Origin: Sipunculus nudus
Lineage: Eukaryota > Annelida > Sipuncula > Golfingiida > Sipunculidae
DNA length: 64,000 nucleotides
Direction: 5' to 3'
Assembly (NCBI GenBank): GCA_026874595.1
Contig: CM049306.1
Coordinates: 51,682,519-51,746,518, forward strand
In this document: piece after piece, positions 13,901 to 22,075 of the stretch
Layout: the number at the start of each line of letters is the position of its first letter
Numbering within the stretch: the first letter of the stretch is position 1
Program-made: the position numbers and the translations under genes
The notes under the pieces: model-generated
Seen by the model: the letters and a program-made list of their open reading frames with translations, nothing else
The model's database searches: none
Told to the model about the DNA's origin: nothing

Positions 13901-16900
13901 GTGGTTAGGCATATAAATAGTACTGTGCATACATAAATTATATTGATCAGATACAAACTAGATTCTTAGGCAAAATAAAAAAAAATATGAATTTTGTTTA
14001 AATACTGAACTTAGACTTTATTATTCGTACAGAATCACACGTGCACCCCAGTGTTCCTTTTCAGTTCACCTTAAAAGTATCTTAATCTTTTTTAAAAGTT
14101 ACATGTGTGTACAGCAGTCTGCGAGAGAGGATTTTTAAAAAGATGATATTATCATAAGATTAAGAAGCCGGTAAAAGACGATCTGATCCTAAGAGTCTGA
14201 GTGTCATTCTTATCTAATGATGTATGAACTATTGGCGCCTTTTAATTTCATAAATGCAAGTCACAAGTATGGATCATGCAGTCACTGACTAGCTATATAC
14301 ACGAAACACCCATTACAGGAGCGTCATACAGCGTACCACCCTATTCATATTAACATTGCTTCCTATGGCTGTACAAGCGTGAGTGACTAATAGAGATCCA
14401 GGAATTGCTAAGCAGGATATAGGGGTGAGGCCGGGGCGTAGCGAGCTGTGGGCCGCAGGGAGCAACGCCCCCCCCCCCCCCCCCCCCCAATCTGACTTTC
14501 TATTTCATACTTAGGTTAACTTTCCAGAAACCTAATATCTGTTTAGAAAACAATTGTATGAAAGTAATTTTCAAAATGCAAATAGCGGCGGCCACTATTG
14601 ATAACTGAGACTTTATCCTGCATTTTAATTTTTAAATATTGGATGGCAACTGTTTCCCTTTTTTAATATAAAAATTTTACAACAATATTGAAGTTCTCTA
14701 CTGATTCTCCCCAAACTATAAAATTTTCTTGGATTTCAATTTCTTATCTCACACCATCATATATATATTTATACATATTCGAATGTGCAAAAACCCACCG
14801 TACTGTACAAGCCCCCCCCCCCCCCCCCGTAAATCATTGCTACTCCCGTTGTTATAGGCCAAACATCCCTTGTGCCTGTATTAGACTTTAAATCAGGAAG
14901 CATTAAACACAAAGAGGGATTCTCTTATTATCTTTAACACAATCTACGATTAACTGACAACGTGCTACACGGAGTAAATAAGGTCACGGGTTGTGCAGCT
15001 GCATTAACAAGATTTTAATTTCGATATGATCAGTTGCAACAAAGGGACACGTGTTTGTAGATTTGATAATACATAGTTATATTGAGGGGATTCGCTGTGT
15101 GTTTTATTTTCCATTCCATATTTGAGCCAAATATTTATACCCCAACCAGGAGATGGGCATTAATTATGTTTTAATCTTGCTTTGTCTGTGTTCAAGTTTA
15201 CGCAAAAAAGATTTTGAATAGATTTTGTTGAACTATTGTGTACAGGATAACACCCAAGCAACAATCCATATTTTTTTTGGTAATATATTTTTGAAAATTT
15301 CCTTTTAATTTTGACGTACTGCTCTTTCATCTGTCCCGGGCCATTGTTATAAAGCTTAGAAGTGAAAGGAATTGTTAAACAATGACGAATATTTCCTGTG
15401 TTGCTGCAGGTGTAGTTTGATCAGGATCATGGTGGAGAATTGTTGCCTCTGACCACTTTCTTGTGATTGATAAAACCATACAAGTTAAATTTGTATGTCG
15501 ATGTTGTTCCACCAACATGAACCATAATATCTGAAAATAATAAACTCATTATATATGAAAAAAATATTATTAATATATTCTGCGATAAACATTCATAAGA
15601 TTTCAACTTTTCATGCAAACTTTTCATGGAAGAATTCTTCACTTCTTTAGTGTCAAATATTAACTCATTATAATTTGAATATAACAATTGTTTGACGATA
15701 AAAATTGTAAGTTGCTTGTGTGTAGAACCAAACCAATATGAACTAGAACTTTAGCAAGAATATATAGTGAAGTTTTTGGGATTACAATATATTTCATGAA
15801 GTAAGAAACCTACCGAACTGAGTTTTTTTTTTCATTATTGAAGGACTTTCCAGATTACCTGCCACAGAGGGAAGATACATTCGGATGCTTAAAAATCAAA
15901 ACCGTGAAGGTCACAGATGAGGAAATGTATACAAAAACAAAATTACAATTAAACGTCAAGGTAAGTAAATATAAAAAAAAATCTAACTTTGTCAAAAATA
16001 GCAAGTACTAAGTAACCATTTACAGTTTGAATGGTCAACAGTACAAGATGTTCAGAGATTCTTGAGCTCAAAGCATTCTCTAATTATGCATGTTCTTGAA
16101 AGATAAAACTTTCAGTGGTTAGTAATAAGCCTGTATAATGGTTTCTGTCATTTCTATTGCAGAGGCACAGTGTCAGGCCTATATTATCCTTTCTGTCCTT
16201 TCCATTGCAGAGGCACAGTGTTAGGTCTGTTTAATCCTTTCTGTCCTTTCCATTGCAGAGGCAGTGTTTAGCTTATATAATGGTTTCTGTCCTTTCCATT
16301 GTAGAGGCAAAGCCTGGTTCTCCACCAAGTCTCACTTCGCAAGACTCTCCAGGAGACACTACCGGACGTCACCACCATGCTGACCCTGGTCGAGGAAGTT
16401 CAGAAGTTAAAAAGAGAATCACCAGAGGGAGCAATGGTCGTCCATTGTCAGTAAGTGGCGAAAACTGTGTTATCAACTTATCATAAAGGATTTTTTTTTT
16501 AACATCAGACATTGTGAACTATCGTCATTTCCTGGTCGGACCATCGTTCCCGGCTGTCAAGCACATTTTCGTGAAAAAGTAGGAATAAACGAGACTGGAA
16601 ATGAAAAAATGTTGGACACAAGTAGGAAAATCGAGTTAAAAGTAGGACTGAAATAACACATTGCACGACATTTTTCATATTCATTCTCGATGAAAGAAGG
16701 TGGAATAAAAAATGTAACACAGAACATGTTGAATAGCCTTTGCGTGGTGCTCATTTTGTATACTTGCAGTTCTGAGATCAAATGATGCTACAAATCAACC
16801 GGCTGTAAACACTTAGCTTGTAATAACAAAAGGAAAATTTCATAGTAATGTTGACAGCCTGATGTTCTCAGCCATTAATTTGCATTATAGGTTCTTCACG

Positions 16901-19900
16901 AATGCCGTAACCATAAATGCTAAGGCTAGGTGTTCATACGCGCGTAAGCTAACGCGAATGCGACGGCGAACGAGTCGCGAGCCATTAGCTAGAGCCCTAG
17001 GCGTGTTAGCCACACAAATGCGGCTGGCATGGACAAAAAGACGGCTGTTTCGTATGCCGTGTCCCGTCTTGGCTTGTAAAATGTCGGCTGGTTTAAAATG
17101 ACCTGAACTTTGTAACATTTGACCATGTTACAAAGTCATCATTTCATTTAAACCGGTTATCTTTATTAAGAGTGAAATATTGCATCCATTTTACAATTTT
17201 TTTAACCAGTTTGAGATTAAGTAGAGTTTAGTCTGGTTGTTTCATAAACCAAACTTAAACAATCGTATTGTTTCCAACCAGCGACAGGAAACAAAAAATA
17301 ACAAAACCTAAATAAAATGTTTCGCGCATTTTTAACTGTAAACGATATTTCTTTTTGATATTTTTTTCTTAAGCCAAACTGAGCTGCCCAAAATCGACTT
17401 AATGAAATATTGGCGGCGCCTCCTGATAAACTCGGCTCGATCTTAATTCGGCTGGCGGCTGCGCAAAATGGCGGCGGCTCTGGTCTCCAACGTTGGCGGT
17501 ATTATATTAATTACTATGGAACTCGCGATTTCAAGTCCTTTTCTGCACAATTACATTACAGATATTTTTGTTTTATTTGGTGAATTGTGAATATTTTTAT
17601 CAAAGTGTATATTCTAGATTTAAGTCATGTTCGAATTTAAATTTATCTCAAAATAAAAAGTATGTCGATCGAAGTTATTCTCGATCTACATCCAGCGTTT
17701 CCATTGTCACACATTGCTAGTCATTTTATCAGCTTGTGATAGAGATATATATCTATAAGTCTTCCCTTTGTGACGTAGTTTCAAGGAATTCCAACGCGAA
17801 TGCCGCGGCAGGGCCCCAAATCGCTTCTCCGAGTGATTAAGAAAAGCGCGTTTACGCTTGAAAACGTTATAAGGAATCGCTGTATACATTGATATGTACA
17901 TAGGATCTATTTATGTCGCGCTGGCTCTCCCATTCGCGCTTTTGGTAACGTAGTTTTAAGTTTTAACTTGGCATGCTGACATTCCCCAACAGGTCTCTTT
18001 TGCAAATCTAGGTTACTGTGCGCCGAATTTCCAGTTTCTAGAAAAAAAACACAAATCTGCATACCATGGAATTTAACCGCTTATTAGTAACAGTTCATTC
18101 AAAAACTGACCTGTATTCAGGCATTGAGGAAATTTCCTTGGAAACCAAATATTAATTCATTGTGGCTTTTTTTTTTTTTTTTTTTTGCAATGCATATATG
18201 AGGATGACATTCAACAGCTCATTGTCAGCTAAAGTCTCAATTATTAACTTAGTAACTAAGATTTATTATGATTAGTCACAGGAAGCTCATAATCGACATG
18301 CAGTTTGGTCTCAGACGAACATTCTAACAGTCTCAGGAGCAGGTCACCGTAACAATATTCAGGTTTGAAAATCATTCAAAAAGCCAGGGTTTTTTTAAGG
18401 ATTGGTGGTCGGATCGTCATGGCCGAACAGGGGCAGTTTCCATATAAGCAACGACACACTTTCATTTGGTGAATTTATATAACTTGCAACTGTGAATATT
18501 CTAAAATAAAAAGGCATATTCGAAATCAGCCTAAATTTAGGCAGCTCGAATTAGTGAAACGACTTTGTATTAAAGTGAGCGTCATGGTGTTATCAGTCAT
18601 ATGAATATTTTATAATTACAAGTGGTGTTTTCTGAGCTGTTATGTACCTTGCTGTTCATGTAAGGTTTTATAATAAGATTTTGCGCAGGAATATCGGGGT
18701 TGATCTTTGCCTTTATGATTATGTGAATTTAATCATTTATGGTATTGGGCAGTCTGGGATGTTTTATGCTTTATTGGCCGTATGATGTTTTATCATCAGA
18801 TATGGTGTGGGGCTGTCTGGGCTGTTCTGCGCCTTGATGATAATATGCTGCAAGATCAACCACGAACAGGAGGTGGACGTGTTCCATGCTGTTAAACAGA
18901 TCAGGAAAAGCCGGCCACAGTTCATAAGTACAATGGTATACAGTTCCTGATATCTTGTATAACCAAAGAGTGGAGAATCCACAGGGGGAGGGGTCTGTAA
19001 CCCCTTCTTTTTGAGCGGCAACAACCTTTTCTCCAGGGTTGTAAACCAAACATTCCTGGCTTGACCTCCTCCCCCCCCCCCCCTCCTTCTAGTTCAAGAG
19101 ACCTTTCTTTAGATGTTTTCATTTGAATTCCTGGGTTGGACCTTCCCTTTCCAAAATCCTGAATCAGCCCTATAGGTTCACTTGCTGGAAAAGTCATAAC
19201 ATCGGCTACTTAGTGTTGTTTAAATTATTTTATCTACAGTCCTTGTAGGAACCTGTATGTGATTACAATAAGGTGAAACTAAAACAGTTGGTAATGCAAC
19301 GCAAAGATCTCCTTCCGTGTTATCCTTTCCCATTTCCCATAATGCCCACAAAATGGCTCAGAACAATATTATAATTATAAAAAGGCTCATTTTATGGATG
19401 AAAATCCCATTTATGTTCCCTTTTTGAACTGATTTTCTTTCAGCTTAATGACACATAATTTAATAAGAGACTATTGTTAAAACCATTCCTTTCACTATGT
19501 TCAGCTGATTACCTATCAAATTTATTGTAAATTTTGAGTAATATCGACCTTCTGCATGTTACTAAACTACCCACCTTTAATGGCAATTTAAACAAGGCCT
19601 ACAGGCCTAATGCGAACCTCTGCAAAGTATGAATGGAGGTTAATTTTTTAAATTTAATATTGATCCTCTTAAGTCCTGCATATCTACCTTAGTCATTATA
19701 ATTTCAGCGAAATGGACATTTCGGACCTGCAAGTTTCAAACTAGGACATTTTAAAATTAGAATATTGGTAGTCGACAAGCGACTATGTGTATCCCCAGAA
19801 ATCAGAGTGGGACGGGTGAAGTGAGGCATGGATTAAGTGGCAAGGGTAATAGAGTGAGGTGTGTTGCATATTAGCATTGATGTCTGCAGCGTAAACGGGA

Positions 19901-21896
19901 ATGTAGGTGGAGCCACCTGTCATAAAATCGAGAAAGCTGTCCAGGATGTATAAACCTGCAACATTTCAGGTGGATAAGTCAAACCACTGCTGAGGTATGA
20001 GTGATTTTATTCCAAGGCAGATGAACAGATGAACGCTGTGTATTAGTGGTTGCAGGTGGCGCCACAAGTTTTGCCTATGATGAAGAGCTATGTGAGATCT
20101 ATACACATGCAAAATTTTGGCCCAATCGGTCAAACAGTTCCGAAGATATGAGCTTGGATGTCTGCAGAGTAAACGTGAATGTAGGTGGCGCCACCTGTCA
20201 TAAAATCGAGAAAGCTGTCCAGGATGTATAAACCTGCAAAATTTCAGGTGGATAAGTCAAACCACTTCTGAGATATGAGTGATTTTATCCCAAGGCAGAT
20301 GAACAGATTGTCGCTGTGCAAAAATGGTTGCAGGTGGCGCCACCAGTTTTGCCTATGATGAAGAGCTATGTGGGACCTATACTCATGCAAAACTTTGGCC
20401 CAATCGGTCAAACTGTTCCCGAGATATCAGCTTGGATGTCTGAAGCCACGTGAATGTAGGTGGCGCCTCCTGTTATAAAATCGAGAAAGCTGTCTAGGAT
20501 GTATAAACCTGCAAAATTTCAGGTGGAAAAATCAAACCACTGCTGAGATATGAGTGGTTTTATCCCAAGGCAGGTGAACAGATGGACGCTGTGCAAAATT
20601 GGTTGCAGGTGGCGCCACCATTCTTAGTGTATATTATAAAGCTATCAAAGGGCTATATTTGTGCAAAATTTTTAGCCTGATCAGTCAAACGGTTCCCGAG
20701 ATATATGGGTTTATGTGGGGAAACAGACGCACAAATGGACGCTGGGCAGCAAGGAAATGTTAGAGGTCGACCAAAAATGAGGGCACAGCAGTTCACATGT
20801 GACCTGATGATGCTTGTCGAGTGTTTATTGGCATCTGATTGGCTGCTTGTCACATTGTACGCACTTTTATTTCAGTGGACAACGAACCGCCATCTGGTGT
20901 CTAAATATATCATAAACGGTCAAAACTGGCAGCGTGAAAATCAGTTGCTTCTTCAGAAGCACAAGAAATCCGCTGCCTCGGGAGCGTAACCATAGAATAA
21001 GTTTAAACCAATCAGCTTAACAGTTTCATCATAAATAAGTGTATAAGCTAGAAGAGTTTAAAATTACATTTTTTGCTTGTAAAAAACACATCAATGTAGG
21101 TGGCACCACCAATACCTCAATTTCAGATATGACATATGTGAAAAACATTGGTATAAAATTTGGTGATTATAGCTCTAGCTGTTTCTGAGATTTTAATTTT
21201 AGTGTGCTTTTTTGGACAGATGACTAAGTTCAACCTCCTGTAACTCGGCCAAAAATCTCCGAACTGGAACCATTCGAACAAACTTGAGAAAGATTGTTCA
21301 AGGGATCATTTCTGTGAAATATTGGACAACTTGGCTGGACAGTTTCAGAAAAGAAGATTTTTAAAGCTTTTTTAGCGTTTTCCTTATAAAATCTAAGAAA
21401 ATGCAGTTAGAAAAAAAATTAACAAAATCCGATAGAGTTTTTCAGATGACTGATTATTTGCAAAATATTTGGTGATGCTAGCTTCTGCCGTTTTTGAGAT
21501 AGCTATGGTTAATGTACAGACAACGCATGACGCATGACGGACGACACCACACCATCGCATAAGCTCACAGGTTCGCTAAAAAGGCTTGAGAGGCAGCAAT
21601 ACCACCCAACTTGGAGTTCCATTTATTTTTACATCAATGTTGGCATTTATCATACATGTATTGCTTATGGATTAAAAATGATTTCCCCATTAATGAGTTT
21701 ACTTCCTTACTGAATATTTGGAATATATAGGTAATCAAATTATATATCAAATTTAAGTATTACATTCTTGCATTTACTATACTCTCGAGTGTTAACAGAG
21801 GCAAATTTATCTTTCCAGGAACAATACAAGTGGCTCCACCAAGCAGCAGGACAGTACATCAGCTCAATGCAAACTTATGCCAATTTCCGTTGCTGA
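188..21896 (+). CDS. Receptor-type tyrosine phosphatase with EGF-like ectodomain (gene span, 5' incomplete)
   Basis: Twenty exons listed separately below join in consistent phase into 860 residues plus stop; the start and signal peptide lie upstream of the window. Order: three MEGF/laminin-EGF-like cysteine-rich exons (residues about 1-225), one transmembrane helix (about 236-258), a basic juxtamembrane stretch, catalytic domain D1 (about 300-600) and domain D2 (about 600-860). D1 has KNRFRNIIPYD, DYINASYIN, WPDHGVP (Asp at visible residue 481) and HCSAGVGRTG (Cys513, Arg519), so it should dephosphorylate phosphotyrosine. D2 has lost WPD and reads HCQYGVGLSG, so it is probably a pseudophosphatase acting in regulation or docking, as known for many receptor PTPs. 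The ectodomain suggests a ligand- or matrix-sensing cell-surface receptor; the ligand is unknown. I do not assign an orthologue name because EGF-bearing receptor PTPs are expanded in molluscs. Confidence 0.92.
726..950 (+). CDS. RPTP exon: EGF-like repeat unit 2
   Basis: A phase 1-1 exon of 75 codons, acceptor AG at 724-725, donor gtaccg at 951. It encodes CDDGRYGIRCKYNCSATCSGPCD...CPECLHGYYGNQCDKDCGEGCLGDGSC...CRCKVGYNKGKCEG. The cysteine pattern matches unit 1 position by position, so this is an extracellular disulphide-rich module. It ends at the same relative place, a Cys-Glu-Gly interrupted by the intron. Confidence 0.9.
951..2443. other. RPTP intron holding a rearranged MITE
   Basis: Apart from the inverted-repeat element at 1141-2339 (own entry) nothing coding is seen. 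The short minus-strand frames at 1614-1868 and 1997-2236 resemble each other only because they lie in the two right-half copies of the element. Confidence 0.7.
1141..2339. mobile_element. MITE with TATCTCACTGGG termini, left and right halves each duplicated
   Basis: The left end TATCTCACTGGGCTGCGACA at 1141 is the inverse of the right end, ...GCAGCCCAGTGAGATA ending at 2339, giving a terminal inverted repeat of about 22 bp. CAG flanks both ends (1138-1140 and 2340-2342), a possible 3-bp target duplication. The inside is odd: a second left end starts near 1376, and the right half occurs twice (1604-1971 and about 1986-2339), giving the order left-left-right-right. The interior is rich in GCGA/TCGC words and has no transposase frame, so it is non-autonomous. 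The superfamily is uncertain. Confidence 0.75.
2444..2665 (+). CDS. RPTP exon: EGF-like repeat unit 3
   Basis: A phase 1-1 exon of 74 codons, acceptor AG at 2442-2443, donor gtaacc at 2666. It encodes CEEGLYGPRCKQTCAVTCVNGC...CVSCLPGHYGDRCESTCWPGC...CECREEYQGDRCEG. It is more diverged than units 1 and 2 but keeps the Cys framework. It is the last ectodomain exon seen before the membrane span. Confidence 0.88.
2999..3104 (+). CDS. RPTP exon: transmembrane segment
   Basis: Acceptor tttcaaacag at 2989-2998, donor gttagg at 3105; enters in phase 1 and leaves in phase 2. It encodes AYVRGKPIVKH followed by a hydrophobic helix of about 23 residues (AAIVVPLLICIFCVIG, then ILLIVTW) and a basic FR at the cytosolic side. 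This is the only membrane span in the visible protein, giving type I topology with the EGF repeats outside and the PTP domains inside. Confidence 0.88.
3105..4309. other. RPTP introns with C-rich run, otherwise no signal
   Basis: Apart from the small exon at 3390-3436, the only structure is a C/CT-rich tract at about 3766-3807. Nothing else is recognised. Confidence 0.6.
3390..3436 (+). CDS. RPTP exon: basic juxtamembrane segment
   Basis: A 47-nt exon after acceptor atatcacag, encoding RKGKPQFWKRSFRERN, a basic stretch just inside the membrane. Two donors three bases apart are possible (gtagta at 3437 or gtatgt at 3440). Both keep the frame and would differ by one residue, so the end is uncertain by 3 nt. 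Confidence 0.72.
4310..4458 (+). CDS. RPTP exon: juxtamembrane and start of D1
   Basis: Acceptor aatgtatag, donor gtaagg at 4459; enters phase 1, leaves phase 0. It encodes LELHTLYGLDQQQRTDTSLT then VKVSDYPLYMKQLLRKEDGF and DDDFK, which fits the helical lead-in region of the first PTP domain. Confidence 0.85.
4881..4968 (+). CDS. RPTP exon: D1 phosphotyrosine-recognition loop
   Basis: Acceptor tttattccag at 4871-4880, donor gtgagt at 4969. It encodes RISIDPVSPWNVGTQPKNLN followed by KNRFRNIIP, the KNRYxNIxP motif that forms the phosphotyrosine-recognition loop of classical PTPs. It ends phase 1; the split codon completes to Tyr in the next exon. Confidence 0.92.
5164..5231 (+). CDS. RPTP exon: D1 YINASYI segment
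   Basis: Acceptor tttccttttag, donor gtgagt at 5232. It encodes YDKNRVMLNNGENGDYINAS then YIN, the conserved DYINASY core strand of class I cysteine PTPs. Confidence 0.92.
5362..5398 (+). CDS. RPTP exon: short D1 exon
   Basis: A 37-nt exon after gcattttcag, donor gtgtgt at 5399. It encodes GYERPRAFIAAQG, matching the G(Y)xxxxxFIAxQGP segment of PTP domains; the Gly codon is split and followed by GP in the next exon. Confidence 0.88.
5399..6088. other. RPTP intron, nothing recognised
   Basis: About 690 bp. A GC-richer patch near 5600-5760 has no open frame of interest and no repeat I can pair inside the window. Confidence 0.5.
6089..6186 (+). CDS. RPTP exon: D1 GP...FWxMxWE segment
   Basis: Acceptor attttaacag, donor gtgagg at 6187. 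It encodes GPSPLTLTDFTMMLWEQRVP then LVVMVTNLEEAGK, equal to the conserved 'QGP...T..DFW.M.WE......VM.T...E.G..K' block of D1 (Phe-Thr replaces Phe-Trp). Confidence 0.92.
6317..6439 (+). CDS. RPTP exon: D1 KCxxYWP-like segment
   Basis: Acceptor gtatctaacag, donor gtaata at 6440; 41 codons, phase 0-0. It encodes VKCAQYWADPGETKRIGSII then VTSTSVVQKPHYIIRHLVFTQ, matching the K-C-x-x-Y-W-P block and the following beta strands. Confidence 0.92.
6440..7709. other. RPTP intron with one copy of an old local duplication
   Basis: The segment at about 7270-7545 resembles 9322-9600 in a later intron of the same gene (see findings). No exon is recognised elsewhere in the intron. Confidence 0.5.
7710..7858 (+). 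CDS. RPTP exon: D1 WPD loop and first half of the P-loop
   Basis: Acceptor acaacgcag at 7701-7709, donor gtcatt at 7859. It encodes GGDEHQVTQLHFVSWPDHGV, then PTNPASFLSFYRHAVQLYNP and RVGPTLVHC. The WPDHGVP motif gives the general-acid Asp (visible residue 481) and the exon ends at the catalytic Cys513. Exon GC content is clearly higher than in the flanking introns. Confidence 0.95.
7859..9922. other. RPTP intron, AT-rich
   Basis: It holds a short G run near 8510 and the second copy of the local duplication (9322-9600). No coding signal is seen. Confidence 0.5.
9923..10058 (+). CDS. RPTP exon: D1 catalytic signature and Q-loop
   Basis: Acceptor tatcacttgtag, donor gttggt at 10059. With the two bases from the previous exon it completes HC-SAGVGRTG, including the catalytic Arg519, then TFLAMDYLLNQARREGAVSV and SGCIQNLRQQRVSMVQNA. 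QQRVSMVQ supplies the Q-loop. The D1 active site is therefore complete. Confidence 0.95.
10577..10702 (+). CDS. RPTP exon: C-terminal part of D1
   Basis: 42 codons, phase 0-0, donor gtaaaa at 10703. It encodes GQYIFIHECLLEALLFESTV then YDVEAYDPVSAVSSSDIRRQ and FQ, matching the terminal QYxFIHxALLEA helix. The acceptor (tgaatgaaag) has a poor pyrimidine tract, so the exact 5' edge is less certain, but the join gives VQN-A-GQY with the residue count normal for the family. Confidence 0.88.
10856..10903 (+). repeat. (ATT)n microsatellite
   Basis: A near-perfect ATT/TTA trinucleotide run inside an RPTP intron, with one T-rich interruption. Confidence 0.9.
11085..11141 (+). CDS. Possible cassette exon in the D1-D2 linker
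   Basis: 57 nt between a strong acceptor (T-run then tcag) and donor AAG/gtgata, open for exactly 19 codons in the phase-0 frame shared by its neighbours: RRRTDYKQSRQTDDVIEMK. The neighbouring exons join well without it, so if used it is an optional charged insert between D1 and D2. This is inferred from splice signals and phase only. Confidence 0.35.
11444..11617 (+). CDS. RPTP exon: start of D2
   Basis: 58 codons, phase 0-0, acceptor atttatactag, donor gtatgt at 11618. It encodes VLDILMTPETQGTSHEGIEH, then ENKSKNRKYAPVPNIKWRPV and LVTPVTGRNAYINAVYVE. KNRKYAPVPN and AYINAVYVE correspond to the KNR and YINA motifs of a second PTP domain. Confidence 0.9.
12083..12211 (+). CDS. RPTP exon: D2 core
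   Basis: 43 codons, phase 0-0, acceptor tttccctag, donor gtaaat at 12212. It encodes GYTKNDCVYVTQSPTADTIV then DLWRLVYDYKCPIIVALNRT and GTA, the D2 counterpart of GYxxxxxFIxTQGPxxxTxxDFWRMVxE. Confidence 0.92.
12212..15843. other. Large RPTP intron with MITE, poly-C/T tracts and unidentified sequence
   Basis: It contains the hAT-like MITE at 12390-12833, long C/T runs (about 13003-13024, 13050-13065), an A-run near 13208, and C runs at about 14469-14489 and 14813-14828. A short frame before the MITE is described in findings. No exon is supported. Confidence 0.6.
12390..12833. mobile_element. hAT-like palindromic MITE, 444 bp, with 8-bp target duplication
   Basis: The terminal inverted repeats TACGCTCCTCA and TGAGGAGCGTA are perfect over 11 bp. 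The whole element is a diverged palindrome: the block at 12497-12555 (CATTGTGCATCCAGCTCC) is inverted at 12640-12710, and GGTTCGACC at about 12451 is inverted as GGTCGAACC near 12743. The target duplication CAAAGCAG occurs at 12382-12389 and 12834-12841. An 8-bp duplication is the hallmark of hAT elements. There is no transposase. A related right-end fragment lies at about 42088-42132. Confidence 0.85.
15844..15960 (+). CDS. RPTP exon: D2 central segment
   Basis: 39 codons, phase 0-0, donor gtaagt at 15961. It encodes DFPDYLPQREDTFGCLKIKT then VKVTDEEMYTKTKLQLNVK, replacing the KCxxYWP block of an active domain by PDYLP. The acceptor is T-rich, ending attgaag. Confidence 0.87.
16141..16304 (+). 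repeat. Four tandem copies of a 3' splice-site block
   Basis: The unit TTTCTGTCCTTTCCATTGCA-G followed by AGGCA occurs four times with acceptor AGs at 16161-16162, 16209-16210, 16257-16258 and 16303-16304 (spacings 48, 48, 46). Each copy carries a polypyrimidine tract, an AG and the first exon bases. Only the last copy is in frame with the D2 exon. Confidence 0.88.
16305..16450 (+). CDS. RPTP exon: D2 degenerate WPD region and start of pseudo-P-loop
   Basis: Acceptor cattgtag at 16297-16304, donor gtaagt at 16451; enters phase 0 and leaves phase 2. It encodes RQSLVLHQVSLRKTLQETLP, then DVTTMLTLVEEVQKLKRESP and EGAMVVHC. No WPD tripeptide is present where an active domain would have one. It ends at the Cys of the pseudo-signature (visible residue 789). 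Confidence 0.9.
16451..18799. other. RPTP intron with CpG-rich patches
   Basis: Locally CpG-rich blocks occur at about 16930-17060 and 17410-17500, including GGCGGCG runs. An 11-bp perfect inverted repeat (CTTTGTAACAT / ATGTTACAAAG, 6-nt loop) lies at 17108-17135 and a 22-nt T run near 18166. No exon is found. Confidence 0.5.
18800..18935 (+). CDS. RPTP exon: D2 pseudo-active site
   Basis: Acceptor ttatcatcag, donor gtatac at 18936. With the preceding CA it reads HC-QYGVGLSGLFCALMIICC, then KINHEQEVDVFHAVKQIRKS and RPQFISTM. The signature HCxxGxGRSG has Leu for the invariant Arg (visible residue 795), so phosphate binding should be lost. The EVDVFHAVKQIRKSRPQ helix is the normal D2 consensus, so the domain is otherwise well preserved. 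Confidence 0.93.
19880..20710 (+). repeat. 278-bp tandem array, about three dimeric units with palindromic boxes
   Basis: The phrase GATGTCTG(C/A)AG recurs at 19879, 20157 and 20435, a period of 278 bp. Each unit holds two diverged half-units of about 140 bp, each headed by a GGTGG(C/A)GCCACC-type palindrome and sharing AGCT...GCAAAA.TTT...GTCAAAC...GAGATAT. Inverted relatives lie at about 50440-51260. Confidence 0.85.
20766..20776 (+). other. Unoccupied counterpart of the composite-element insertion site
   Basis: GTCGACCAAAA lies in a repeat-family copy whose flanks match, in reverse complement, both sides of the 2.9-kb element at 47491-50390. That element's target duplication reads GTCAACACAAA on this strand. 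Confidence 0.55.
21819..21896 (+). CDS. RPTP last coding exon
   Basis: Acceptor tatctttccag, phase 0, 25 codons plus TGA at 21894-21896. It encodes EQYKWLHQAAGQYISSMQTY then ANFRC. EQYKW is the D2 equivalent of the terminal EQYxFxYxxxxxY helix. The protein stops soon after D2, as is usual for the family. Confidence 0.92.
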   Translation, partial: EQYKWLHQAAGQYISSMQTYANFRC

Positions 21897-22036
21897 AATT
21901 CTTAATCACAGTCATATATGTATATTATATGATATTGAAAAAAACACCCTCTGGGCCCATGATAAACCATGGCGTTGAAGCTGTGCAGGCTCTTTGTTCC
22001 CGACAAGATTTTTTAAACCAAACAATGTCTTAGCAC

Positions 22037-22042
22037 AATAAA
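22037..22042 (+). terminator. Poly(A) signal of the RPTP gene
   Basis: AATAAA lies 141 bp after the TGA, just before the pogo-like MITE at 22076. It is the first canonical signal downstream; use is inferred. Confidence 0.55.
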
Positions 22043-22075
22043 AGTCATGCATTTTGCCAATTTAATTCATATATA

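Larger units (their letters stand above)
18936..21818. other. Last RPTP intron, largely occupied by the dimeric GGTGGCGCCACC repeat family
   Basis: The array at 19880-20710 is listed separately. 20711-21570 continues as diverged related sequence, ending in a CATGACGGACGACACC...ATAAGCTCACAGGTTCGCT terminus near 21520-21577. The short frames here are repeat translations. Confidence 0.6.

Noticed and set aside
20046-20231. Frame MVAGGATSFAYDEELCEIYT and similar in the 278-bp array
   Set aside because: It is the translation of a tandem repeat and is not kept open in the other units.
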